Shown here piece after piece: positions 13,001-26,260 of a stretch of DNA of 64,000 bases. A program made the position numbers and the translations under genes. The number at the start of each line of letters is the position of its first letter. The stretch's first letter is position 1. The DNA lies in assembly GCA_946699065.1 (NCBI GenBank), contig CAMPDV010002157.1:1-64000 (forward strand), read 5' to 3'. The notes beneath the pieces were generated by a model that worked only from the letters and a program-made list of their open reading frames with translations, searched no databases and was not told the origin of the DNA. Source of the DNA: Loxodes magnus. Lineage: Eukaryota; Ciliophora; Karyorelictea; Loxodida; Loxodidae.

Positions 13001-16000
13001 TTGAAAAATGGAAAAAAAGATGAAAAAAAAATTTATGTATGGAAATAAAATAGAAAAAGAAGAAAGAGAAATGGAGTTAAGGAGTTAGATTTGTACAGAT
13101 AAGTGTCATATGCAGTTAAATGAAAAATATTAAGTAAGAAGTTTTGTTAAATATTTTTGAAAAGAGACTATTAATGTAAAACTTTGTGATGAAGAAATAG
13201 TTTTTATAGAGATGTGTAGAAAGGAATGATAATAAAGACATAAATCGAGAATTAAAGAGTGCTTTTAAAAGCCTGATAGATGTTAAAAAGAAATAAAATT
13301 GAAAATTACAAATTGAAAATTAAAATTGAAAAATGGAAAAAAAGAAGAAAAGAGGAAAAAAAAATTTATTATGGAAATAAAATAGAAAAAGAAGAAAAAA
13401 AAATGGAGGTTAAGGAGGCAGATTTGTACAGATATGTGTAATATGCAGTTAAATGAAAAATATTAAGAAGAAGTTTTGTTAAATATTTTTGAAAAGAGAC
13501 TATTAATGTAAAACTTTGTGATGAAGAAATAGTTTTTATAGAGATGTGTAGAAAGGAATGATAATAAAGACATAAATCGAGAATTAAAGAGTGCTTTTAA
13601 AAGCCTGATAGATGCTAAAAAGAAATAAAATTGAAAATTACAAATTGAAAATTAAAATTGAAAAATGTATAAAAAGAAGAAAAGATGATAAAAAAATGTA
13701 TGATGGAAATAAAATAGAAAAAGAAGAAAAAAAAAATGGAGGTTAAGGAGGCAGATTTGTACAGATATGTGTAATATGCAGTTAAATGAAAAATATTAAG
13801 AAGAAGTTTTGTTAAATATTTTTGAAAAGAGACTATTAATGTAAAACTTTGTGATGAAGAAATAGTTTTTATAGAGATGTGTAGAAAGGAATGATAATAA
13901 AGACATAAATCGAGAATTAAAGAGTGCTTTTAAAAGCCTGATAGATGTTAAAAAGAAATAAAATTGAAAATTACAAATTGAAAATTAAAATTGAAAAATG
14001 GAAAAAAAGATGAAAAAAAAATTTATGTATGGAAATAAAATAGAAAAAGAAGAAAGAGAAATGGAGGTTAAGGAGTTAGATTTGTACAGATAAGTGTAAT
14101 ATGCAGTTAAATTAAAAATATTAAGTAAGAAGTTTTGTTAAATATTTTTGAAAAGAGACTATTAATGTAAAACTTTGTGATGAAGAAATAGTTTTTATAG
14201 AGATGTGTAGAAAGGAATGATAATAAAGACATAAATCGAGAATTAAAGAGTGCTTTTAAAAGCCTGATAGATGTTAAAAAGAAATAAAATTGAAAATTGA
14301 AAATTAAAATTGAAAAATGTATAAAAAGAAGAAAAGATGATAAAAAAATGTATGATGGAAATAAAATAGAAAAAGAAGAAAAAAAAATGGAGGTTAAGGA
14401 GGCAGATTTGTACAGATATGTGTAATATGCAGTTAAATGAAAAATATTAAGTAAGAAGTTTTGTTAAATATTTTTGAAAAGAGACTATTAATGTAAAACT
14501 TTGTGATGAAGAAATAGTTTTTATAGAGATGTGTAGAAAGGAATGATAATAAAGACATAAATCGAGAATTAAAGAGTGCTTTTAAAAGCCTGATAGATGT
14601 TAAAAAGAAATAAAATTGAAAATTACAAATTGAAAGTTAAAATTGAAATGGAAAAAAAGATGAAAAAAAAATTTATGTATGGAAATAAAATAGAAAAAGA
14701 AGAAAAAAAAATGGAGGTTAAGGAGGCAGATTTGTACAGATAAGTGTAATATGCAGTTAAATGAAAAATATTAAGTAAGAAGTTTTGTTAAATATTTTTG
14801 AAAAGAGACTATTAATGTAAAACTTTGTGATGAAGAAATAGTTTTTATAGAGATGTGTAGAAAGGAATGATAATAAAGACATAAATCGAGAATTAAAGAG
14901 TGCTTTTAAAAGCCTGATAGATGTTAAAAAGAAATAAAATTGAAAATTACAAATTGAAAATTAAAATTGAAAAAAAGAAAAAAAGATGAAAAAAAAATGT
15001 ATGATGGAAATAAAATAGAAAAAGAAGAAAAAAAAATGGAGGTTAAGGAGGCAGATTTGTACAGATATGTGTAATATGCAGTTAAATGAAAAATATTAAG
15101 AAGAAATTTTGTTAAATATTTTTGAAAAGAGACTATTAATGTAAAACTTTGTGATGAAGAAATAGCTTTTATAGAGATGTGTAGAAAGAAATGATAATAA
15201 AGACATAAATCGAGAATTAAAGAGTGCTTTTAAAAGCCTGATAGATGTTAAAAAGAAATAAAATTGAAAATTACAAATTGAAAATTAAAATTGAAAAATG
15301 TATAAAAAGAAGAAAAAAAATGTATGATGGAAATAAAACAGAAAAAGAAGAAAAAAAAATGGAGGTTAAGGAGGCAGATTTGTACAGATAAGTGTAATAT
15401 GCAGTTAAATGAAAAATATTAAGTAAGAAGTTTTGTTAAATATTTTTGAAAAGAGACTATTAATGTAAAACTTTGTGATGAAGAAATAGTTTTTATAGAG
15501 ATGTGTAGAAAGGAATGATAATAAAGACATAAATCGAGAATTAAAGAGTGCTTTTAAAAGCCTGATAGATGTTAAAAAGAAATAAAATTGAAAATTACAA
15601 ATTGAAAATTAAAATTGAAAAAAAGAAAAAAAAGAAGAAAAGATGAAAAAAAAATTTATTATGGAAAATAAAACAGAAAAAGAAGAAAAAAAATGGAGTT
15701 AAGGAGTTAGATTTGTACAGATAAGTGTTATATGCAGTTAAATGAAAAATATTAAGTAAGAAGTTTTGTTAAATATTTTTGAAAAGAGACTATTAATGTA
15801 AAACTTTGTGATGAAGAAATAGTTTTTATAGAGATGTGTAGAAAGGAATGATAATAAAGACATAAATCGAGAATTAAAGAGTGCTTTTAAAAGCCTGATA
15901 GATGTTAAAAAGAAATAAAATTGAAAATTACAAATTGAAAATTAAAATTGAAAAATGGAAAAAAAGAAGAAAAAAAATGTATGATGGAAATAAAACAGAA

Positions 16001-19000
16001 AAAGAAGAAAAAAAAATGGAGGTTAAGGAGGCAGATTTGTACAGATAAGTGTAACACGCAGTTAAATGAAAAATTTTGAGTAAGAAGTTTTGTTAAATAT
16101 TTTTGAAAAGAGACTATTAATGTAAAACTTTGTGATGAAGAAATAGTTTTTATAGAGATGTGTAGAAAGGAATGATAATAAAGACATAAATCGAGAATTA
16201 AAGAGTGCTTTTAAAAGCCTGATAGATGTTAAAAAGAAATAAAATTGAAAATTACAAATTGAAAATTAAAATTGAAAAATGTATAAAAAGAAGAAAAAAA
16301 ATGTATGATGGAAATAAAACAGAAAAAGAAGAAGAAAAAATGGAGGTTAAGGAGGCAGATTTGTACAGATAAGTGTCATATGCAGTTAAATGAAAAATAT
16401 TAAGTAAGAAGTTTTGTTAAATATTTTTGAAAAGAGACTATTAATGTAAAACTTTGTGATGAAGAAATAGTTTTTATAGAGATGTGTAGAAAGGAATGAT
16501 AATAAAGACATAAATCGAGAATTAAAGAGTGCTTTTAAAAGCCTGATAGATGTTAAAAAGAAATAAAATTGAAAATTACAAATTGAAAATTAAAATTGAA
16601 AAATGGAAAAAAAGAAGAAAAGAAGAAAAAAAAATTTATGATGGAAAATAAAATAGAAAAAGAAGAAAAAAAAATGGAGTTAAGGAGTTAGATTTGTACA
16701 GATAAGTGTCATATGCAGTTAAATGAAAAATATTATGTAAGAAGTTTTGTTAAATATTTTTGAAAAGAGACTATTAATGTAAAACTTTGTGATGAAGAAA
16801 TAGTTTTTATAGAGATGTGTAGAAAGGAATGATAATAAAGACATAAATCGAGAATTAAAGAGTGCTTTTAAAAGCCTGATAGATGTTAAAAAGAAATAAA
16901 ATTGAAAATTACAAATTGAAAATTAAAATTGAAAAATGTATAAAAAGAAGAAAAGATGAAAAAAAAATTTATGATGGAAATAAAATAGAAAAAGAAGAAA
17001 AAAAAATGGAGGTTAAGGAGGCAGATTTGTACAGATATGTGTAATATGCAGTTAAATGAAAAATATTAAGAAGAAGTTTTGTTAAATATTTTTGAAAAGA
17101 GACTATTAATGTAAAACTTTGTGATGAAGAAATAGTTTTTATAGAGATGTGTAGAAAGGAATGATAATAAAGACATAAATCGAGAATTAAAGAGTGCTTT
17201 TAAAAGCCTGATAGATGTTAAAAAGAAATAAAATTGAAAATTACAAATTGAAAATTGAAAAATGTATAAAAAGAAGAAAAGATGAAAAAAAAATTTATGA
17301 TGAAAATAAAATAGAAAAAGAAGAAAAAAAAATGGAGTTAAGGAGTTAGATTTTTACAGATAAGTGTAATATGCAGTTAAATGAAAAATATTAAGTAAGA
17401 AGTTTTGTTAAATATTTTTGAAAAGAGACTATTAATGTAAAACTTTGTGATGAAGAAATAGTTTTTATAGAGATGTGTAGAAAGAAATGATAATAAAGAC
17501 ATAAATCGAGAATTAAAGAGTGCTTTTAAAAGCCTGATAGATGTTAAAAAGAAATAAAATTGAAAATTACGAATTGAAAATTAAAATTGAAAAATGTATA
17601 AAAAGAAGAAAAAAAAATGTATGATGGAAATAAAACAGAAAAAGAAGAAAAAAAAATGGAGGTTAAGGAGGCAGATTTGTACAGATAAGTGTAACACGCA
17701 GTTAAATGAAAAATATTAAGTAAGAAGTTTTGTTAAATATTTTTGAAAAGAGACTATTAATGTAAAACTTTGTGATGAAGAAATAGTTTTTATAGAGATG
17801 TGTAGAAAGGAATGATAATAAAGACATAAATCGAGAATTAAAGAGTGCTTTTAAAAGCCTGATAGATGTTAAAAAGAAATAAAATTGAAAATTACAAATT
17901 GAAAATTAAAATTGAAAAATGGAAAAAAAGAAGAAAAAAAAATTTATTATGAAAATAAAATAGAAAAAGAAGAAAAAAAAATGGAGGTTAAGGAGTCAGA
18001 TTTGTACAGATAAGTGTAACACGCAGTTAAATGAAAAATATTAAGTAAGAAGTTTTGTTAAATATTTTTGAAAAGAGACTATTAATGTAAAACTTTGTGA
18101 TGAAGAAATAGTTTTTATAGAGATGTGTAGAAAGGAATGATAATAAAGACATAAATCGAGAATTAAAGAGTGCTTTTAAAAGCCTGATAGATGTTAAAAA
18201 GAAATAAAATTGAAAATTACAAATTGAAAATTAAAATTGAAAAATGTATAAAAAGAAGAAAAAAAATTTATTATGGAAATAAAATAGAAAAAGAAGAAAA
18301 AAAAATGGAGGTTAAGGAGGCAGATTTGTACAGATAAGTGTAACACGCAGTTAAATGAAAAATATTAAGTAAGAAGTTTTGTTAAATATTTTTGAAAAGA
18401 GACTATTAATGTAAAACTTTGTGATGAAGAAATAGTTTTTATAGAGATGTGTAGAAAGGAATGATAATAAAGACATAAATCGAGAATTAAAGAGTGCTTT
18501 TAAAAGCCTGATAGATGTTAAAAAGAAATAAAATTGAAAATTACAAATTGAAAATTAAAATTGAAAAAAAGAAAAAAAAGAAGAAAAGATGAAAAAAAAA
18601 TTTATTATGGAAATAAAATAGAAAAAGAAGAAAAAAAAATGGAGGTTAAGGAGGCAGATTTGTACAGATATGTTTAATATGCAGTTAAATGAAAAATATT
18701 AAGTAAGAAGTTTTGTTAAATATTTTTGAAAAGAGACTATTAATGTAAAACTTTGTGATGAAGAAATAGTTTTTATAGAGATGTGTAGAAAGGAATGATA
18801 ATAAAGACATAAATCGAGAATTAAAGAGTGCTTTTAAAAGCCTGATAGATGTTAAAAAGAAATAAAATTGAAAATAAAAATTGAAAAATGTATAAAAAAA
18901 AGAAAAAAAATTTATTATGAAAATAAAATAGAAAAAGAAGAAAAAAAAATGGAGGTTAAGGAGGCAGATTTGTACAGATAAGTGTAACACGCAGTTAAAT

Positions 19001-22000
19001 GAAAAATATTAAGTAAGAAGTTTTGTTAAATATTTTTGAAAAGAGACTATTAATGTAAAACTTTGTGATGATGAAATAGTTTTTATAGAGATGTGTAGAA
19101 ATGATAATAAAGACATAAATCAAGAATTAAAGAGTGCTTTTAAAAGCCTGATAGATGTTAAAAAGAAATAAAATTGAAAATTACAAATTGAAAATTAAAA
19201 TTGAAAAATGTATAAAAAGAAGAAAAGATGAAAAAAAAATTTATGATGAAAATAAAATAGAAAAAGAAGAAAAAAAAATGGAGGTTAAGGAGTCAGATTT
19301 GTACAGATAAGTGTAACACGCAGTTAAATGAAAAATATTAAGTAAGAAGTTTTGTTAAATATTTTTGAAAAGAGACTATTAATGTAAAACTTTGTGATGA
19401 AGAAATAGTTTTTATAGAGATGTGTAGAAAGGAATGATAATAAAGACATAAATCGAGAATTAAAGAGTGCTTTTAAAAGCCTGATAGATGTTAAAAAGAA
19501 ATAAAATTGAAAATTACAAATTGAAAATTAAAATTGAAAAAAAGAAAAAAAAGAAGAAAAGATGAAAAAAAAATTTATTATGGAAAATAAAACAGAAAAA
19601 GAAGAAAAAAAAATGGAGGTTAAGGAGGCAGATTATTACAGATAAGTGTAATATGCAGTTAAATGAAAAATATTAAGTAAGAAGTTTTGTTAAATATTTT
19701 TGAAAAGAGACTATTAATGTAAAACTTTGTGATGAAGAAATAGTTTTTATAGAGATGTGTAGAAAGGAATGATAATAAAGACATAAATCGAGAATTAAAG
19801 AGTGCTTTTAAAAGCCTGATAGATGTTAAAAAGAAATAAAATTGAAAATTACAAATTGAAAAATGTATAAAAAGAAGAAAAAAAATTTATTATGGAAATA
19901 AAATAGAAAAAGAAGAAAAAAAAATGGAGTTAAGGAGTTAGATTTTTACAGATAAGTGTAATATGCAGTTAAATGAAAAATATTAAGTAAGAAGTTTTGT
20001 TAAATATTTTTGAAAAGAGACTATTAATGTAAAACTTTGTGATGAAGAAATAGTTTTTATAGAGATGTGTAGAAATGATAATAAAGACATGAATCGAGAA
20101 TTAAAGAGTGCTTTTAAAAGCCTGATAGATGTTAAAAAGAAATAAAATTGAAAATTACAAATTGAAAATTAAAATTGAAAAATGTATAAAAAGAAGAAAA
20201 GATGAAAAAAAAATTTATGATGGAAATAAAATAGAAAAAGAAGAAAAAAAAATGGAGGTTAAGGAGGCAGATTTGTACAGATATGTGTAATATGCAGTTA
20301 AATGAAAAATATTAAGAAGAAGTTTTGTTAAATATTTTTGAAAAGAGACTATTAATGTAAAACTTTGTGATGAAGAAATAGTTTTTATAGAGATGTGTAG
20401 AAAGGAATGATAATAAAGACATAAATCGAGAATTAAAGAGTGCTTTTAAAAGCCTGATAGATGTTAAAAAGAAATAAAATTGAAAATTACAAATTGAAAA
20501 TTAAAATTGAAAAATGGAAAAAAAAAAGAAAAGATGAAAAAAAAATTTATGATGAAAATAAAATAGAAAAAGAAGAAAAAAAAATGGAGGTTAAGGAGGC
20601 AGATTTTTACAGATAAGTGTAATATGCAGTTAAATGAAAAATATTAAGTAAGAAGTTTTGTTAAATATTTTTGAAAAGAGACTATTAATGTAAAACTTTG
20701 TGATGAAGAAATAGTTTTTATAGAGATGTGTAGAAAGGAATGATAATAAAGACATAAATCGAGAATTAAAGAGTGCTTTTAAAAGCCTGATAGATGTTAA
20801 AAAGAAATAAAATTGAAAATTACAAATTGAAAAATGTATAAAAAGAAGAAAAAAAATTTATTATGGAAATAAAATAGAAAAAGAAGAAAAAAAAATGGAG
20901 TTAAGGAGTTAGATTTTTACAGATAAGTGTAATATGCAGTTAAATGAAAAATATTAAGTAAGAAGTTTTGTTAAATATTTTTGAAAAGAGACTATTAATG
21001 TAAAACTTTGTGATGAAGAAATAGTTTTTATAGAGATGTGTAGAAAGAAATGATAATAAAGACATAAATCGAGAATTAAAGAGTGCTTTTAAAAGCCTGA
21101 TAGATGTTAAAAAGAAATAAAATTGAAAATTACAAATTGAAAATTAAAATTGAAAAATGTATAAAAAGAAGAAAAAAAAATGTATGATGGAAATAAAACA
21201 GAAAAAGAAGAAAAAAAAATGGAGGTTAAGGAGGCAGATTTGTACAGATAAGTGTAACACGCAGTTAAATGAAAAATATTAAGTAAGAAGTTTTGTTAAA
21301 TATTTTTGAAAAGAGACTATTAATGTAAAACTTTGTGATGAAGAAATAGTTTTTATAGAGATGTGTAGAAAGGAATGATAATAAAGACATAAATCGAGAA
21401 TTAAAGAGTGCTTTTAAAAGCCTGATAGATGTTAAAAAGAAATAAAATTGAAAATTACAAATTGAAAATTAAAATTGAAAAAAAGAAAAAAAAGAAGAAA
21501 AGATGAAAAAAAAATTTATGATGAAAATAAAATAGAAAAAGAAGAAAAAAAAATGGAGGTTAAGGAGTCAGATTTGTACAGATAAGTGTAACACGCAGTT
21601 AAATGAAAAATATTAAGTAAGAAGTTTTGTTAAATATTTTTGAAAAGAGACTATTAATGTAAAACTTTGTGATGAAGAAATAGTTTTTATAGAGATGTGT
21701 AGAAAGGAATGATAATAAAGACATAAATCGAGAATTAAAGAGTGCTTTTAAAAGCCTGATAGATGTTAAAAAGAAATAAAATTGAAAATTACAAATTGAA
21801 AATTAAAATTGAAAAATGTATAAAAAGAAGAAAAAAAATTTATTATGGAAATAAAATAGAAAAAGAAGAAAAAAAAATGGAGTTAAGGAGTTAGATTTTT
21901 ACAGATATGTGTAATATGCAGTTAAATGAAAAATATTAAGAAGAAGTTTTGTTAAATATTTTTGAAAAGAGACTATTAATGTAAAACTTTGTGATGAAGA

Positions 22001-22500
22001 AATAGTTTTTATAGAGATGTGTAGAAAGGAATGATAATAAAGACATAAATCGAGAATTAAAGAGTGCTTTTAAAAGCCTGATAGATGTTAAAAAGAAATA
22101 AAATTGAAAATTACAAATTGAAAATTAAAATTGAAAAATGTATAAAAAGAAGAAAAAAAAATGTATGATGGAAATAAAACAGAAAAAGAAGAAAAAAAAA
22201 TGGAGGTTAAGGAGGCAGATTTGTACAGATAAGTGTAATATGCAGTTAAATGAAAAATATTAAGTAAGAAGTTTTGTTAAATATTTTTGAAAAGAGACTA
22301 TTAATGTAAAACTTTGTGATGAAGAAATAGTTTTTATAGAGATGTGTAGAAAGGAATGATAATAAAGACATAAATCGAGAATTAAAGAGTGCTTTTAAAA
22401 GCCTGATAGATGTTAAAAAGAAATAAAATTGAAAATTACAAATTGAAAAATGTATAAAAAGAAGAAAAAAAATTTATTATGGAAATAAAATAGAAAAAGA
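10021..22500 (+). repeat. Heterogeneous monomer block
   Basis: Monomers here lose the regular higher-order pattern. They mix GGAGTTAAGGAGTTAG and GGAGGTTAAGGAGGCAG purine blocks; AATATGCAG, CATATGCAG, TTATATGCAG and AACACGCAG variants; and TAAGTAAGAAG versus the 1-bp shorter TAAGAAGAAG. Some copies lose part of the ATTGAAAATTA block, for example near 10380, 14291, 17250, 18870, 19856, 20827 and 22442. A three-monomer stretch near 10368-11360 looks locally duplicated. No gene is visible in it. Confidence 0.8.
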
Positions 22501-25500
22501 AGAAAAAAAAATGGAGGTTAAGGAGGCAGATTTGTACAGATAAGTGTAATATGCAGTTAAATGAAAAATATTAAGTAAAAAATTTTTTTAAATATTTTTG
22601 AAAAGAGACTATTAATGTAAAACTTTGTGATGAAATAGTTTTTATAGAGATGTGTAGAAATGATAATAAAGACATAAATCAAGAATTAAAGAGTGCTTTT
22701 AAAAGCCTGATAGATGTTAAAAAGAAATAAAATTGAAAATTACAAATTGAAAATTAAAATTGAAAAATGTATAAAAAGAAGAAAAAAAAATTTATGTATG
22801 GAAATAAAACAGAAAAAGAAGTAAAAAAAATGGAGGTTAAGGAGGCAGATTTTTACAGATAAGTGTAACACGATGTTAAATGAAAAATATTAAGAAGAAG
22901 TTTTGTTAAATATTTTTGAAAAGAGACTATTAATGTAAAACTTTATGATGAAGAAATAGTTTTTATAGAGATGTGTAGAAAGGAATGATAATAAAGACAT
23001 AAATCGAGAATTAAAGAGTGCTTTTAAAAGCCTGATAGATGTTAAAAAGAAATAAAATTGAAAATTACAAATTGAAAATTAAAATTGAAAAATGTATAAA
23101 AAGATGAAAAAAAAATTTATGTATGGAAATAAAACAGAAAAAGAAGTAAAAAAAATGGAGGTTAAGGAGGCAGATTTGTACAGATAAGTGTAACACGCAG
23201 TTAAATGAAAAATATTAAGTAAGAAGTTTTGTTAAATATTTTTGAAAAGAGACTATTAATGTAAAACTTTGTGATGAAGAAATAGTTTTTATAGAGATGT
23301 GTAGAAAGGAATGATAATAAAGACATAAATCGAGAATTAAAGAGTGCTTTTAAAAGCCTGATAGATGTTAAAAAGAAATAAAATTGAAAATTACAAATTG
23401 AAAATTAAAATTGAAAAATGGAAAAAAAGATGAAAAAAAAATGTATGATGGAAATAGAAAAAGAAAAAAAAAAATGGAGGTTAAGGAGGCAGATTTGTAC
23501 AGATAAGTGTAACACGCAGTTAAATGAAAAATATTAAGTAAGAAGTTTTGTTAAATATTTTTGAAAAGAGACTATTAATGTAAAACTTTGTGATGAAATA
23601 GTTTTTATAGAGATGTGTAGAAATGATAATAAAGACATAAATCAAGAATTAAAGAGTGCTTTTAAAAGCCTGATAGATGTTAAAAAGAAATAAAATTGAA
23701 AATTACAAATTGAAAATTAAAATTGAAAAATGTATAAAAAGAAGAAAAAAAATTTATTATGGAAATAAAATAGAAAAAGAAGAAAAAAAAATGGAGGTTA
23801 AGGAGGCAGATTTGTACAGATAAGTGTAACACGCAGTTAAATGAAAAATATTAAGTAAGAAGTTTTGTTAAATATTTTTGAAAAGAGACTATTAATGTAA
23901 AACTTTGTGATGAAGAAATAGTTTTTATAGAGATGTGTAGAAATGATAATAAAGACATAAATCAAGAATTAAAGAGTGCTTTTAAAAGCCTGATAGATGT
24001 TAAAAAGAAATAAAATTGAAAATTACAAATTGAAAATTAAAATTGAAAAATGTATAAAAAGAAGAAAAAAAATGTATGATGGAAATAAAACAGAAAAAGA
24101 AGAAAAAAAAATGGAGGTTAAGGAGGCAGATTTGTACAGATAAGTGTAATATGCAGTTAAATGAAAAATATTAAGTAAGAAGTTTTGTTAAATATTTTTG
24201 AAAAGAGACTATTAATGTAAAACTTTGTGATGAAGAAATAGTTTTTATAGAGATGTGTAGAAATGATAATAAAGACATAAATCAAGAATTAAAGAGTGCT
24301 TTTAAAAGCCTGATAGATGTTAAAAAGAAATAAAATTGAAAATTACAAATTGAAAATTAAAATTGAAAAATGGAAAAAAAGATGAAAAAAAAATGTATGA
24401 TGGAAATAAAATAGAAAAAGAAGAAGAAAAAATGGAGGTTAAGGAGGCAGATTTGTACAGATAAGTGTAATATGCAGTTAAATGAAAAATATTAAGTAAG
24501 AAGTTTTGTTAAATATTTTTGAAAAGAGACTATTAATGTAAAACTTTGTGATGATGAAATAGTTTTTATAGAGATGTGTAGAAATGATAATAAAGACATA
24601 AATCAAGAATTAAAGAGTGCTTTTAAAAGCCTGATAGATGTTAAAAAGAAATAAAATTGAAAATTACAAATTGAAAATTAAAATTGAAAAATGTATAAAA
24701 AGAAGAAAAAAAATGTATGATGGAAATAAAACAGAAAAAGAAGAAAAAAAAATGGAGGTTAAGGAGGCAGATTTGTACAGATAAGTGTAACACGCAGTTA
24801 AATGAAAAATATTAAGTAAGAAGTTTTGTTAAATATTTTTGAAAAGAGACTATTAATGTAAAACTTTGTGATGAAGAAATAGTTTTTATAGAGATGTGTA
24901 GAAATGATAATAAAGACATAAATCAAGAATTAAAGAGTGCTTTTAAAAGCCTGATAGATGTTAAAAAGAAATAAAATTGAAAATTACAAATTGAAAATTA
25001 AAATTGAAAAATGTATAAAAAGAAGAAAAAAAATGTATGATGGAAATAAAACAGAAAAAGAAGAAAAAAAAATGGAGGTTAAGGAGGCAGATTTGTACAG
25101 ATAAGTGTAATATGCAGTTAAATGAAAAATATTAAGTAAGAAGTTTTGTTAAATATTTTTGAAAAGAGACTATTAATGTAAAACTTTGTGATGAAGAAAT
25201 AGTTTTTATAGAGATGTGTAGAAATGATAATAAAGACATAAATCGAGAATTAAAGAGTGCTTTTAAAAGCCTGATAGATGTTAAAAAGAAATAAAATTGA
25301 AAATTACAAATTGAAAATTAAAATTGAAAAATGGAAAAAAAGATGAAAAAAAAATGTATGATGGAAATAAAATAGAAAAAGAAGAAAAAAAAATGGAGGT
25401 TAAGGAGGCAGATTTGTACAGATAAGTGTAATATGCAGTTAAATGAAAAATATTAAGTAAGAAGTTTTGTTAAATATTTTTGAAAAGAGACTATTAATGT

Positions 25501-26260
25501 AATACTTTGTGATGAAATAGTTTTTATAGAGATGTGTAGAAATGATAATAAAGACATAAATCGAGAATTAAAGAGTGCTTTTAAAAGCCTGATAGATGTT
25601 AAAAAGAAATAAAATTGAAAATTACAAATTGAAAATTAAAATTGAAAAATGGAAAAAAAGATGAAAAAAAAATGTATGATGGAAATAAAATAGAAAAAGA
25701 AGAAAAAATAATGGAGGTTAAGGAGGCAGATTTGTACAGATAAGTGTAATATGCAGTTAAATGAAAAATATTAAGTAAGAAGTTTTGTTAAATATTTTTG
25801 AAAAGAGACTATTAATGTAATACTTTGTGATGAAATAGTTTTTATAGAGATGTGTAGAAAGGAATGATAATAAAGACATAAATCGAGAATTAAAGAGTGC
25901 TTTTAAAAGCCTGATAGATGTTAAAAAGAAATAAAATTGAAAATTACAAATTGAAAATTAAAATTGAAAAATGGAAAAAAAAGAAGAAAAAAAAATTTAT
26001 GATGGAAATAAAATAGAAAAAGAAGAAAAAATAATGGAGGTTAAGGAGGCAGATTTGTACAGATAAGTGTAACACGCAGTTAAATGAAAAATATTAAGTA
26101 AGAAGTTTTGTTAAATATTTTTGAAAAGAGACTATTAATGTAAAACTTTGTGATGAAGAAATAGTTTTTATAGAGATGTGTAGAAATGATAATAAAGACA
26201 TAAATCGAGAATTAAAGAGTGCTTTTAAAAGCCTGATAGATGTTAAAAAGAAATAAAATT

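Noticed and set aside
18685-18990. Minus-strand open frame rich in Phe, Leu, Ser and Tyr inside the satellite
   Set aside because: It is the antisense of A/G-rich monomer sequence and exists only because a few monomers lack a stop in that frame. The related minus-strand frames at 33694-33891 and 44816-45082 are the same antisense sequence and equally low complexity.
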